From assembly GCA_900542035.1 (NCBI GenBank), contig UQMJ01000003.1, forward strand, positions 1-64,000: DNA of 64,000 bases, given 5' to 3'. The notes under the pieces are model-generated. The model did not search any database and was not told the DNA's origin. It saw only the letters and a program-made list of their open reading frames with translations. Position 1 is the stretch's first letter; each line of letters starts with the position of its first letter. The DNA comes from an uncultured Clostridium sp. (GTDB lineage: Bacteria; Bacillota; Clostridia; Lachnospirales; Lachnospiraceae). This document shows, piece by piece, positions 8,501 to 15,613 of this stretch. The translations under genes were made by a program, and so were the position numbers.

Positions 8501-8982
8501 TGAAGGGCCGCCTGTTTGGCGTCTTCATACATTCCCCGCATCAGATATCTGGGAATCTCCCCCGCCAGACAGGCGCTTGTGGCAATAATGCCTTCATGGT
8601 ACTGTTCCAGAACCTCATAATCGACTCTGGGCTTATAATAAAAGCCTTCAACAAACCCTTTTGATACAATCTTCATCAGGTTCTGATACCCCTGGTTATT
8701 TTCTGCTAAAAGCACCAGATGGTAATACCGGTCTTCTCCGCTTACCGTCTCCCTGTCAAATCTGGAACCTGGAGACACGTAAACCTCGCATCCGATAATC
8801 GGTTTCACTCCCACTTCCCTGCAGGCACGATAAAAATCAATGACGCCATACATGACGCCATGGTCGGTAATCGCCAGGCTGTCCATGCCCAGCTCTTTCG
8901 CCCTGGCAGCCAGTTCTTTGATTTTGCTGGATCCATCCAGCAGACTGTATTCTGTATGGACGTGCAAATGTGTAAACGCCAT
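5521..8982 (-). CDS. dnaE: DNA polymerase III alpha subunit (DnaE type)
   Basis: Replicative polymerase subunit of the C family. The 1153-aa chain starts with a PHP domain (HLHVHTEYSLLDGSS, then AITDHGVMYG), followed by the polymerase palm with GPGRGSAAGS and the acidic active-site motif MPDIDIDF (about residues 393-401), the YQEQVMQI fingers region, the tandem helix-hairpin-helix and, near the C-terminus, an OB-fold domain (VTIGGMVTDK... LTGSVEVLVFP). There is no exonuclease insert, which separates it from PolC. AGGAG lies 4 nt upstream of the ATG. Clostridia normally also have PolC, which is not in this window. Confidence 0.97.
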   Translation of the reverse strand: MAFTHLHVHTEYSLLDGSSKIKELAARAKELGMDSLAITDHGVMYGVIDFYRACREVGVKPIIGCEVYVSPGSRFDRETVSGEDRYYHLVLLAENNQGYQNLMKIVSKGFVEGFYYKPRVDYEVLEQYHEGIIATSACLAGEIPRYLMRGMYEDAKQAALHYQEIFGQGNFFLELQDHGIPAQRQVNQGILRISKELGIGLVATNDSHYTLKEDWKAHDILLCIQTGKKVTDENRMRYEAEKFYLKSEDEMRELFPYAPEALENTHKIAERCNVEIEFGVTKLPKYQVPEGYDSWSYLNYLCEEGFAKRYPDDDGSLHERMVYELDTIHTMGYVDYFLIVWDFIHFAKSHGISVGPGRGSAAGSVVSYALEITNIDPIRYGLLFERFLNPERVSMPDIDIDFCYERRQEVIDYVVEKYGKDQVAQIVTFGTLAAKGVVRDVGRVLDLSYAQCDAIAKMIPADLGMTLEKALKTSPDLRDAYNSDDQVKYLIDMAMRLEGLPRHTSMHAAGVVISRTSVDEYVPLSRAADGTITTQFTMTTLEELGLLKMDFLGLRTLTVIQNACDQIEKNRGIHIDVDTIDYNDKQVLESIGTGRTDGVFQVESSGMKSFMKELKPGSLEDIIAGISLYRPGPMDFIPRYLKGKNNPETITYECPQLEHILSPTYGCIVYQEQVMQIVRDLAGYTLGRSDLVRRAMAKKKAAVMEKERQNFVYGNPEEGVTGCVANGIDEKIANHIYDEMIDFAKYAFNKSHAAAYAVVSYQTAYLKYYYPAEFMAALMTSVMDNLTKLSEYIVTCRQMGIAILPPDINSGESGFSVDGEGIRYGLSAIKSIGKSVVEMIVKERENNGKFRSLEDFVERMSSKEVNKRTMENFIRSGALDCLPGNRRQKVLIAPEIIDNKNREKKNSMAGQMSLFDFADESEKTDFQITFPDVEEFTKEDILAGEKETLGIYISGHPLEAYVNAMKNNTNASAVDFMVDEETNLAALSDGQRVTIGGMVTDKTVKTTKTGKMMAFLTIEDLTGSVEVLVFPKNYEAQREVFTEDAKLFVQGRVSLGEEPVGKLILEKAVPFSKIPRELWIKFSDMEDYRKGEQKLLDSLSQSEGNDAVVIYLEKERAKKILPVNWNVEITTELTELLSGRFGEANIRIVEKKI

Positions 8983-9014
8983 TTTCTCCTATCCTCTTTT
9001 CTATGTAAAAACTA

Positions 9015-9038
9015 CGACCGGCATAAAAAAGCCGGTCG
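9015..9038 (-). terminator. Terminator after the crh-like gene
   Basis: CGACCGGC (9015-9022) and GCCGGTCG (9031-9038) form an 8-bp perfect stem with a short A/T loop. On the minus strand TAGTTTTTAC follows. It separates the hprK-crh operon from dnaE. Confidence 0.75.
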
Positions 9039-9068
9039 CCAATTTCACTTGCTTCACTCTGGACGCTG

Positions 9069-9323
9069 TTATTTATCACTTAAATATCGTTCGATTTCTG
9101 CGATTGCTGTTTCTTCATCCGCTCCGTCCGCAGTTACGGTAATTTCTTCGCCAACAGATATTCCCAACGTCATCATACCCATAATGCTTTTTGCATTTAC
9201 CCGTTTTGTACCTGTTTCCACATAGATTTTACTTTCATACTGACTTGCCACCTGTACCAGCATCGCAATTGGTCTGGCTTCCAGACCAGCAGTCAACTGA
9301 ACTGTAATTGTCTTTCTTACCAT
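9069..9323 (-). CDS. HPr-family protein with Glu15, Crh-like
   Basis: An 84-aa PTS HPr-fold protein. The start is the ATG at 9323 (MVRKTITV), with GGAGGAAGATT directly upstream; the earlier ATG at 9338 lies inside that site. Position 15, which is the phospho-accepting histidine in HPr, is Glu (AGLEARPIAMLV), while the regulatory Ser46 is kept (NAKSIMGMMTLG). That is the pattern of Bacillus Crh, which has Gln15 and Ser46: it cannot pass phosphate in the PTS but can be phosphorylated by HPr kinase and act as a CcpA co-regulator. It is the last gene of hprK-murB-rapZ-whiA, 18 bp after whiA, matching the whiA-crh order in Bacillus. A true HPr is expected elsewhere in the genome. Confidence 0.9.
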   Translation of the reverse strand: MVRKTITVQLTAGLEARPIAMLVQVASQYESKIYVETGTKRVNAKSIMGMMTLGISVGEEITVTADGADEETAIAEIERYLSDK

Positions 9324-9341
9324 AATCTTCCTCCTCATTTT

Positions 9342-10319
9342 TCAGGACAGCTCTTTTGCCGTCCCATTTCCAGCGTTTTCCCTAAGCTCCTTTGCAATGG
9401 CACTCAGCTTTCTCAGCCGGTGATTGACGCCGGATTTGCCTACGGGACTATCCAGAGCTTCTCCAAGCTCCTTTAAACTTGCATCGGGTCTTGCCAGACG
9501 CAGCGAAGCAATCTCTTCTAAATTCTCTGGAAGACGGTGAAGACCTATCGTATCGCGGATATAGATAATGTCTTCCATTTGCCTTACTGCAGCAGACACC
9601 GTTTTGTTGATGTTGGCGGTCTCACAGTTTACCTGACGATTGACCTGTCCTCTCATTCCTCTGACAATCCGGATATTTTCCAGTTCCATCAGGGCAAGAG
9701 GCGCCTCCATCACATTTAAAATATCTACAATCTGGCTGCCTTCTTTGATGTATACGACAAAATACTTTTTGCGGGTTACCATTTTAGCGTCTATCCCAAA
9801 GGTCCGTATGATGTTCTGAACCTGCTCTGCCCTATCCTGGCTTGGACACACAATTTCAAAATGGTAAAACTTTTCGGGGTCACTGATCGAACCTGCCGCA
9901 AGGAATGCGCCCCGAATAAAACTTCTGCGGCAGCACGCCTGCATCAGCAGGACGTTATTTACAAGAGAAAGAGAATCCCCGATTTCTCCGTCTTCCTGTA
10001 AAAGTTTGGAGGCCTGAAGTACTTTAAGAGCCTCCTGGTGATCCTGAACTGCAATCGTATAAGTATGACTTTTTTTTAAGAAAGCATTTCTCCTGATTGA
10101 AACATCCGCTCCTATATTAAATGTTTTTTTCAATAATGTAAAGCATTTTCTTGCAACTGCTCCATTTTCTGTATGAATTTTAATCCGGTAGCGGTTATTT
10201 TCCGAAATTTGGATCCTGCCGCAAAAACTTAAGATTGCCGTCAGCTCGCTGATCTGGCAATGGCGGGCAGGACTTACCTGTCCTGACAGCTCTTCTTTTA
10301 CATTCGAAGAAAATGACAT
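9342..10319 (-). CDS. whiA: DNA-binding protein WhiA
   Basis: A 325-aa WhiA-family protein with an N-terminal degenerate LAGLIDADG homing-endonuclease fold (around RRSFIRGAFLAAGSISDP and FGIDAKMVTRKKY) and a C-terminal helix-turn-helix (IASLRLARPDASLKELGE...GVNHRLRKL). In Bacillus it influences cell division and chromosome segregation; in Streptomyces it is a sporulation regulator. Its start is 2 bp from the rapZ stop, so the two are translationally coupled, and the crh-like gene follows 18 bp later. Confidence 0.95.
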   Translation of the reverse strand: MSFSSNVKEELSGQVSPARHCQISELTAILSFCGRIQISENNRYRIKIHTENGAVARKCFTLLKKTFNIGADVSIRRNAFLKKSHTYTIAVQDHQEALKVLQASKLLQEDGEIGDSLSLVNNVLLMQACCRRSFIRGAFLAAGSISDPEKFYHFEIVCPSQDRAEQVQNIIRTFGIDAKMVTRKKYFVVYIKEGSQIVDILNVMEAPLALMELENIRIVRGMRGQVNRQVNCETANINKTVSAAVRQMEDIIYIRDTIGLHRLPENLEEIASLRLARPDASLKELGEALDSPVGKSGVNHRLRKLSAIAKELRENAGNGTAKELS

Positions 10320-10321
10320 TT

Positions 10322-11197
10322 CTATCCCTTTCTTTTACTGTCTTTTTCAATATCCCTGTGCTCTAATTTAACGCCCAGCTCTTCCTTGGCGGAAAAATGA
10401 TTGTAAATTTCCCTGGCAATGGTAACCGACCGGTGTTTCCCGCCAGTGCAGCCGATTGCCACAACCAGCTGGTTTTTTCCTTCCGCCACATAGTTGGGAA
10501 TCAGAAATTCCAACATATCATAGATTTTTTCCAGAAACACTTCTGCCGTTCCGCCCCGCTTCACATACTCCTGAACCGGAACTTCCTCGCCGGTATGCTG
10601 GCGGAGTTCCTCCACATAGTAAGGATTGGGCAGAAAACGGACGTCAAATACCAAATCCGCGTCTGAAGGGATTCCATACTTAAATCCAAAGGAAAGCACC
10701 GTAATAAACAGGTTCTGATAGCGCTGATCGTGAAGAAAAATTTTCTCCAGTTCCCGACGCAGTTCCTTGGTTAAAAGCTGGCTGGTATCAATGATATAAT
10801 CGGCCTTTTCCTTTAAAAATTCCATCCGGCTCCGTTCTTTTATGATTCCTTCGTCAATCCGTCCTGCTCCGGATAATGGATGCTTTCTTCGGGTCTCCTT
10901 GTAGCGCTTAATTAAAATCTGGTCGCTGGCATCTAAAAACAGGATTTCATACGGGACGTGCTCTTTGCTCCATTTATCCAGGGTTTCGCTTAAGCGGGGC
11001 AGCTCTTCGCCGCTCCGGATGTCAATGCCAAGCGCTACGTTGCGGATGTCCCCCGAGCTTTCCATAATCAGTTCTGCAAAGCGGTCTACCAATGAAATCG
11101 GCAGATTATCGACACAGTAAAATCCCAAATCTTCTAATATCTTTAACGCAATGGTCTTTCCTGCTCCGGACATTCCTGTCACGATTACCAATTTCAT
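10322..11197 (-). CDS. rapZ: RapZ family nucleotide-binding protein
   Basis: A 291-aa P-loop protein (YvcJ/RapZ family). The N-terminal Walker A is VTGMSGAGKT (residues 5-14), a DXXG-like segment follows, and the C-terminal domain holds FDVRFLPNPYYVEELR and IGCTGGKHRSVTIA. E. coli RapZ is an RNA adaptor controlling GlmS synthesis and senses glucosamine 6-phosphate; in Gram-positives the exact role is less clear. I start it at the ATG at 11197, with GGAGGAGACAG just upstream; the longer frame to 11317 runs into murB. Its neighbours murB and hprK suggest coordination of amino-sugar flux into peptidoglycan. Confidence 0.95.
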   Translation of the reverse strand: MKLVIVTGMSGAGKTIALKILEDLGFYCVDNLPISLVDRFAELIMESSGDIRNVALGIDIRSGEELPRLSETLDKWSKEHVPYEILFLDASDQILIKRYKETRRKHPLSGAGRIDEGIIKERSRMEFLKEKADYIIDTSQLLTKELRRELEKIFLHDQRYQNLFITVLSFGFKYGIPSDADLVFDVRFLPNPYYVEELRQHTGEEVPVQEYVKRGGTAEVFLEKIYDMLEFLIPNYVAEGKNQLVVAIGCTGGKHRSVTIAREIYNHFSAKEELGVKLEHRDIEKDSKRKG

Positions 11198-11217
11198 ATG
11201 CTGTCTCCTCCAAATGT

Positions 11218-12147
11218 TTATTGTTGTTCGGGATCGGAAAACTCTCCCAGACGCTTTACTTCCATCTCTAATTCCACTCCGAACTGTTCCTTTACCTTTT
11301 TTTGTACCTGCCTGCAAAGTTCGAAAACGTCTGCTGAAGAAGCCCCGTTCCGGTTAATGACAAAACCGCTGTGTTTTTCTGACACCTGGGCGCCGCCTAC
11401 CGTCAGACCTTTCAAGCCGGCATCTTCAATCAGCCTGCCTGCAAAGTATCCTTCCGGACGTTTAAACGTGCTTCCGGCGCTTGGGTATTCCAACGGCTGC
11501 TTTTCCCTTCTTCTTGCCGCAAAATCATCCATCTTTGCCTTAATTTCAGAAGGCTCTCCCTGTTCCAGGGAAAGCACTGCTGACAGTACAATATATCCGT
11601 TTTTCTGGATACCGCTTTTCCGGTAACCAAGTTCTAATTCTTCTGCCGCAAGTTCCTGAATCTCCCCCTCTTTCGTCAAGACCCTGGCAGACTGTAAAAC
11701 CTGCTTCATCTCGCCGCCATAGGCGCCGGCGTTCATCACTACGGCTCCCCCCAGGGTTCCTGGGATTCCGGCAGCAAACTCAAAACCTGCAAGGGAATGC
11801 AAAAGAGCTGTTTTTGCAATTCTGGACAGCAGCGCTCCGGAACCGGCCGTAATTTTCCCGTCTTTTTCTGTAATTTGTGAAAATCCTCTGGTCATGGAAA
11901 TCATCACGCCTGGATAGCCGGAATCGCTGACCAAAAGATTGCTTCCATTTCCCAAAATATAATAGGGCATCCCCTCTCGTTTACAAAGGCTTACCACGGC
12001 GGCAAGCTCCGTCTCGCCGGTCGGGGAAACGTAATAGTCTGCCGGTCCGCCCGTCCGGAATGTGGTATGCTTTTTCATTGGCTCTTTGGTCAGAACCTGT
12101 TCAGAGCCTCCCGCCGCCTGGATTAAGTCTTTTAAAAATTCTGTCAT
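11218..12147 (-). CDS. murB: UDP-N-acetylenolpyruvoylglucosamine reductase
   Basis: FAD enzyme that reduces the enolpyruvyl group to form UDP-N-acetylmuramic acid in peptidoglycan synthesis. The 309-aa chain has the FAD-binding start TTFRTGGPADYYVSP, the YILGNGSNLLVSD loop, AGIPGTLGGAVVMNAGAYG, and the substrate-domain AGSTFKRPEGYFAGRLIEDAG with the catalytic Ser, followed by HSGFVINRNGASSADV and the catalytic Glu region near the end. It lies 12 bp after hprK and 20 bp before rapZ, within one operon. Confidence 0.96.
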   Translation of the reverse strand: MTEFLKDLIQAAGGSEQVLTKEPMKKHTTFRTGGPADYYVSPTGETELAAVVSLCKREGMPYYILGNGSNLLVSDSGYPGVMISMTRGFSQITEKDGKITAGSGALLSRIAKTALLHSLAGFEFAAGIPGTLGGAVVMNAGAYGGEMKQVLQSARVLTKEGEIQELAAEELELGYRKSGIQKNGYIVLSAVLSLEQGEPSEIKAKMDDFAARRREKQPLEYPSAGSTFKRPEGYFAGRLIEDAGLKGLTVGGAQVSEKHSGFVINRNGASSADVFELCRQVQKKVKEQFGVELEMEVKRLGEFSDPEQQ

Positions 12148-12159
12148 TCCCTGCTCCTT

Positions 12160-13089
12160 TTATATTCCCTGCTTAGTTAAGTTGGCCTGTACCCGATTAT
12201 ACAGCTCTTTTGCCGCATTGTATCCCATCTTTTTCTGTCTGTGGTTAACTGCAGCAGACTCTACGATAATCGCCAGATTCCGTCCTGGGCGGATAGGAAT
12301 GGAATGGCAGACTACCTTATTGCCTAAAAATTCGGTATACTGATCCTCCAGGCCTAACCGGTCGTATTCTTTGTCCTTGTTCCAGTCTTCCAGTTTGATT
12401 ACCATATCAATCGACTGGGTATCTTTTACGCTTTCTACACCGAACAGAGTCTTTACGTCAATGATTCCAATGCCTCTCAGTTCAATAAAATGACGGGTAA
12501 TGTCCGGCGCGCTGCCGATTAATGTATCGTCGCTGACCTTGCGCAGTTCTACTACGTCGTCCGTTACCAGACGATGGCCTCTTTTAATCAGCTCCAGAGC
12601 CGCTTCGCTCTTTCCAATGCCGCTTTCTCCCATAATCAGAACGCCCTCGCCAAATACGTCTACCAGAACGCCGTGGATGCTGATGCAGGGCGCCAGCTTT
12701 ACATTGAGCCAGCGGATTACTTCCGCCATCAAATCCGACGTGGATTTACTGGAAAGCAGACAGGGCACTCCATAGTGATTGGCCATTTCCAGCATATCTT
12801 CATCCGGTCCCATATTCCGGCTGTAAATCAGACAGGGAATCTTGCAGGCAAGGAGCCTGTCATAAATCTCCTTTTTTCTCTCTTCTGTCAGGGTATTTAA
12901 ATATGCCTGCTCCACAAATCCGATAATCTGAACCCGTTCATTGTCAAAATGCTCAAAAAATCCAGTAAGCTGGAGGGCTGGACGATTGACGTCCGGATGG
13001 GACACCACGATTTTATCGGTATCAATTTCCGGAGTCATGTTCTGCAGATTTAATTTATTGATAATTTCCGTAATGGTTACACCGTACAT
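12160..13089 (-). CDS. hprK: HPr kinase/phosphorylase
   Basis: Bifunctional enzyme that phosphorylates Ser46 of HPr/Crh and removes the phosphate, linking glycolytic flux to CcpA-mediated catabolite repression. The N-terminal domain covers about residues 1-130. The C-terminal kinase domain has VLIMGESGIGKSEAALEL (Walker A, about residues 150-165), VTDDVVE and the HPrK signature ELRGIGIIDV. It heads the operon containing the Crh-like protein, which is a plausible direct substrate. AAGGAG lies 8 nt upstream of the ATG. Confidence 0.97.
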   Translation of the reverse strand: MYGVTITEIINKLNLQNMTPEIDTDKIVVSHPDVNRPALQLTGFFEHFDNERVQIIGFVEQAYLNTLTEERKKEIYDRLLACKIPCLIYSRNMGPDEDMLEMANHYGVPCLLSSKSTSDLMAEVIRWLNVKLAPCISIHGVLVDVFGEGVLIMGESGIGKSEAALELIKRGHRLVTDDVVELRKVSDDTLIGSAPDITRHFIELRGIGIIDVKTLFGVESVKDTQSIDMVIKLEDWNKDKEYDRLGLEDQYTEFLGNKVVCHSIPIRPGRNLAIIVESAAVNHRQKKMGYNAAKELYNRVQANLTKQGI

Positions 13090-13142
13090 ACTTCCGTCTC
13101 CTTTTCATCCATTTTTTATCATAACATAAGTATACAGGCTTT

Positions 13143-15023
13143 CTATGGCGTTTGACAAGCAGGTTTTCGGAAAAATTCATAAACCGCTTCTGCCGCCTGG
13201 CGGTTCATTCCAGGCACGTTTAGCAGTTCTTCTACAGAAGCCTGCTGAATCTTTTCAATTTCTTTAAAATGCCGCATCAAGGCTTTCCGCCTGGAAGGGC
13301 CGATTCCGCTGATGTCGTCCAGGATGGATTTTACCTGGGTTTTGCTTCTTAAACTTCTGTGGTACTCGATGGCAAACCGGTGGGCTTCGTCCTGGATTCG
13401 GGTAATCAGCCGGAATCCTTCTGAATGGCGGTCAATGGGGATCTCTTCATTGTCGTAATAAAGGCCCCTGGTTCTGTGGCTGTCATCCTTGACCATGCCG
13501 CAGACCGGAATGGACAGTCCCAGGTTGTCTAACACTTTAAGGGCAATGTTTACCTGTCCCTTGCCGCCGTCCATCATAATCAGATCCGGAAAGCGGGTAA
13601 AGCTTCCAAATGACAAATCCATGCCTTTTTCTTTCAGTTCTTTTGCTTCCTCTATCCCATGAGAAAACCGTCTGGTCAGCACTTCTTCCATAGAGGCGTA
13701 ATCGTTTGGTCCCTGGACAGTGCGGATACGGAACTTCCGGTAATCGCTGCGCTTAGGCTTTCCATCTTCGTAGACAATCATGGAACCGACTGATTCCACG
13801 CCGCTGATATTAGAAATATCAAAGGCCTCAATCCTGCTGACTCTTGAAAGTCCAATCCATGTCCCTACCTGATTCATGGCGCCGATAGTCCGCAGTTCCT
13901 CCCGCTTAATCTGCTCCGAATCCTGGATCAGCACCATAGACGCATTCTTGGCCGCCAGTTCCACCAACCGCTCCTTTTCTCCCTTCTGCGGAACGGTAAT
14001 GTGTACCTTCTGCCCTCTTTTGGCGCTGAGCCACTGGGTCAGAATTTCCTCGTCCTCTAACGGCACCTGAACCCAGAGTTCTCTGGGAACAAACGGCGTT
14101 CCGGCATAAAACTGTTTGACAAAGCTGGTAAGAATGGCTCCCTTTTCTTCGTCTATGGCTACGGACAGCCGGAAGTGGTCTCTTCCAATCAGCTTGCCTT
14201 CCCTGACAAAAAACACCTGGACCACTGCGTCTTCCCCTGCCTTTGCCATGGCGATAATGTCCCTGTCTTCCATGTTGTGACTGGTAATCTTCTGCTTCTG
14301 GGCAATATGCCTGACACTCGCCAATAAATCTCGGTACTCAATGGCTTTTTCAAAATCCATGCTGTCGGAAGCTTCCATCATTTTAGCTTCCAGGGACTTT
14401 AAAACCGGTTCAAAATTGCCGCTTAAAAATTCCAGGGCCTGATTAAAATTGGCTCTGTACTCTTCCTTGCTGATGTAGCCCTGACAGGGAGCCTGGCACT
14501 GTTTAATGTGGTAATTTAAACATGGCCGCTCTTTTCCTTCGTCTCTGGGAAGCACCCTCTGGCAGGTACGGATCTGATACAGCTTGCACACCAGATCCAG
14601 GGTGTCTTTTACAGCTCCAGAGCTGGTATACGGACCAAAGTACCGGCTTTTGTCCCGCTTCATGGTACGGGCAAACTGAAGTCTCGGATAATCTTCGTAT
14701 ACAGTGGCCCGAATATAGGGATAGCTCTTATCGTCCTTCAGCATGGTATTATACTTGGGACGGTATTCTTTAATTAAATTGCATTCCAGCACCAGGGCTT
14801 CCATCTCGGAATCGGTAATGATGTACTCAAATCTGGCAATCCTGGACACCATCTGTTCAATCTTTGCCGTTTTATTGCGGCTGCTCTGAAAATACTGGCG
14901 CACCCGATTTTTTAAACTTACCGCCTTGCCTACATAAATAATCTCGTCCTTTGCATCATGCATCAGGTATACTCCAGGCTGGGCCGGAAGTTTTTTCAGT
15001 TCTTCTTCAATATCAAAAACCAT
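13143..15023 (-). CDS. uvrC: UvrABC system protein C
   Basis: Nucleotide-excision-repair endonuclease making the incisions on both sides of a lesion. The 626-aa protein has an N-terminal GIY-YIG domain (QPGVYLMHDAKDEIIYVGKA, residues 15-34), a UvrB-binding segment (AKMMEASDSMDFEKAIEYRDL, about 210-230), the RNase-H-like domain (EAFDISNISGVESVGSMIVY, about 400) and tandem helix-hairpin-helix motifs at the end (ISGIGPSRRKALMRHF, VPGMNRQAAEAVYEFF). It starts 41 bp after the DUF1653 gene and ends 53 bp before hprK. Confidence 0.97.
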   Translation of the reverse strand: MVFDIEEELKKLPAQPGVYLMHDAKDEIIYVGKAVSLKNRVRQYFQSSRNKTAKIEQMVSRIARFEYIITDSEMEALVLECNLIKEYRPKYNTMLKDDKSYPYIRATVYEDYPRLQFARTMKRDKSRYFGPYTSSGAVKDTLDLVCKLYQIRTCQRVLPRDEGKERPCLNYHIKQCQAPCQGYISKEEYRANFNQALEFLSGNFEPVLKSLEAKMMEASDSMDFEKAIEYRDLLASVRHIAQKQKITSHNMEDRDIIAMAKAGEDAVVQVFFVREGKLIGRDHFRLSVAIDEEKGAILTSFVKQFYAGTPFVPRELWVQVPLEDEEILTQWLSAKRGQKVHITVPQKGEKERLVELAAKNASMVLIQDSEQIKREELRTIGAMNQVGTWIGLSRVSRIEAFDISNISGVESVGSMIVYEDGKPKRSDYRKFRIRTVQGPNDYASMEEVLTRRFSHGIEEAKELKEKGMDLSFGSFTRFPDLIMMDGGKGQVNIALKVLDNLGLSIPVCGMVKDDSHRTRGLYYDNEEIPIDRHSEGFRLITRIQDEAHRFAIEYHRSLRSKTQVKSILDDISGIGPSRRKALMRHFKEIEKIQQASVEELLNVPGMNRQAAEAVYEFFRKPACQTP

Positions 15024-15064
15024 GTTTCCTCCAAGTTTTCACGGAAAAAAGGACAGCTGGCCTG

Positions 15065-15613
15065 TTATCTCAGCCGGCTTCCATCATACTTTTTTCTTGT
15101 TTCCAGAGCCTTTATCAGACAGGCCAGCTGAATGTCCGGTTCCCCCTGGGAAGGAATCATATCCAGGACTACATAGATACTGTCCAGCTCCTTCTGTCCA
15201 ATTTTCCCCTTCATCCTTTTTAAGCTCTCTATCTGCTGCCCCAGATCCTCTGCCTCCAAAAATTCCATTAACAGAGGATGAGGCTTTTCCTCCGTCTTTT
15301 CGCCCTCTCCGATATCTGCAGGTTCCGCTGTCAGCGTCTCCAGCATTACCCGTTCAAACCGCAGCTTCTGAACCGCGTCCGGATACTTGTTGTGATCCAC
15401 CGGACTGGTAAACATGGAAAGAGGCCTTGCATATACCTTAAAATCTCCATAAAGAGCCTGGTAAATCACAAGTTCTTCCCCTGTCTCCGTATGCTTTGCA
15501 ACGGCCACAATCTGATACAGTTTATTTTTAAAATGACGGTATATCTCTCCTGGTTTTGGAATCCGTTCTGTCTCTCCCATCTGTCTGTCCATCCTTTCGC
15601 CTGTCTCATTCAT
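15065..15613 (-). CDS. DUF1653 domain protein
   Basis: A small soluble protein with an N-terminal DUF1653 domain of unknown function (PKPGEIYRHFKNKLYQIVAVA... ELVIYQALYGDFKVYARPLSMF) and an acidic, helical C-terminal half. I start it at the ATG at 15613, which overlaps the upstream gene's stop by 8 bp. Later in-frame ATGs at 15592 and 15580 are also possible because none of the three has a strong ribosome-binding site. The reading frame extends further upstream but that part is inside the preceding gene. It is followed by uvrC on the same strand. Confidence 0.85.
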   Translation of the reverse strand: MNETGERMDRQMGETERIPKPGEIYRHFKNKLYQIVAVAKHTETGEELVIYQALYGDFKVYARPLSMFTSPVDHNKYPDAVQKLRFERVMLETLTAEPADIGEGEKTEEKPHPLLMEFLEAEDLGQQIESLKRMKGKIGQKELDSIYVVLDMIPSQGEPDIQLACLIKALETRKKYDGSRLR

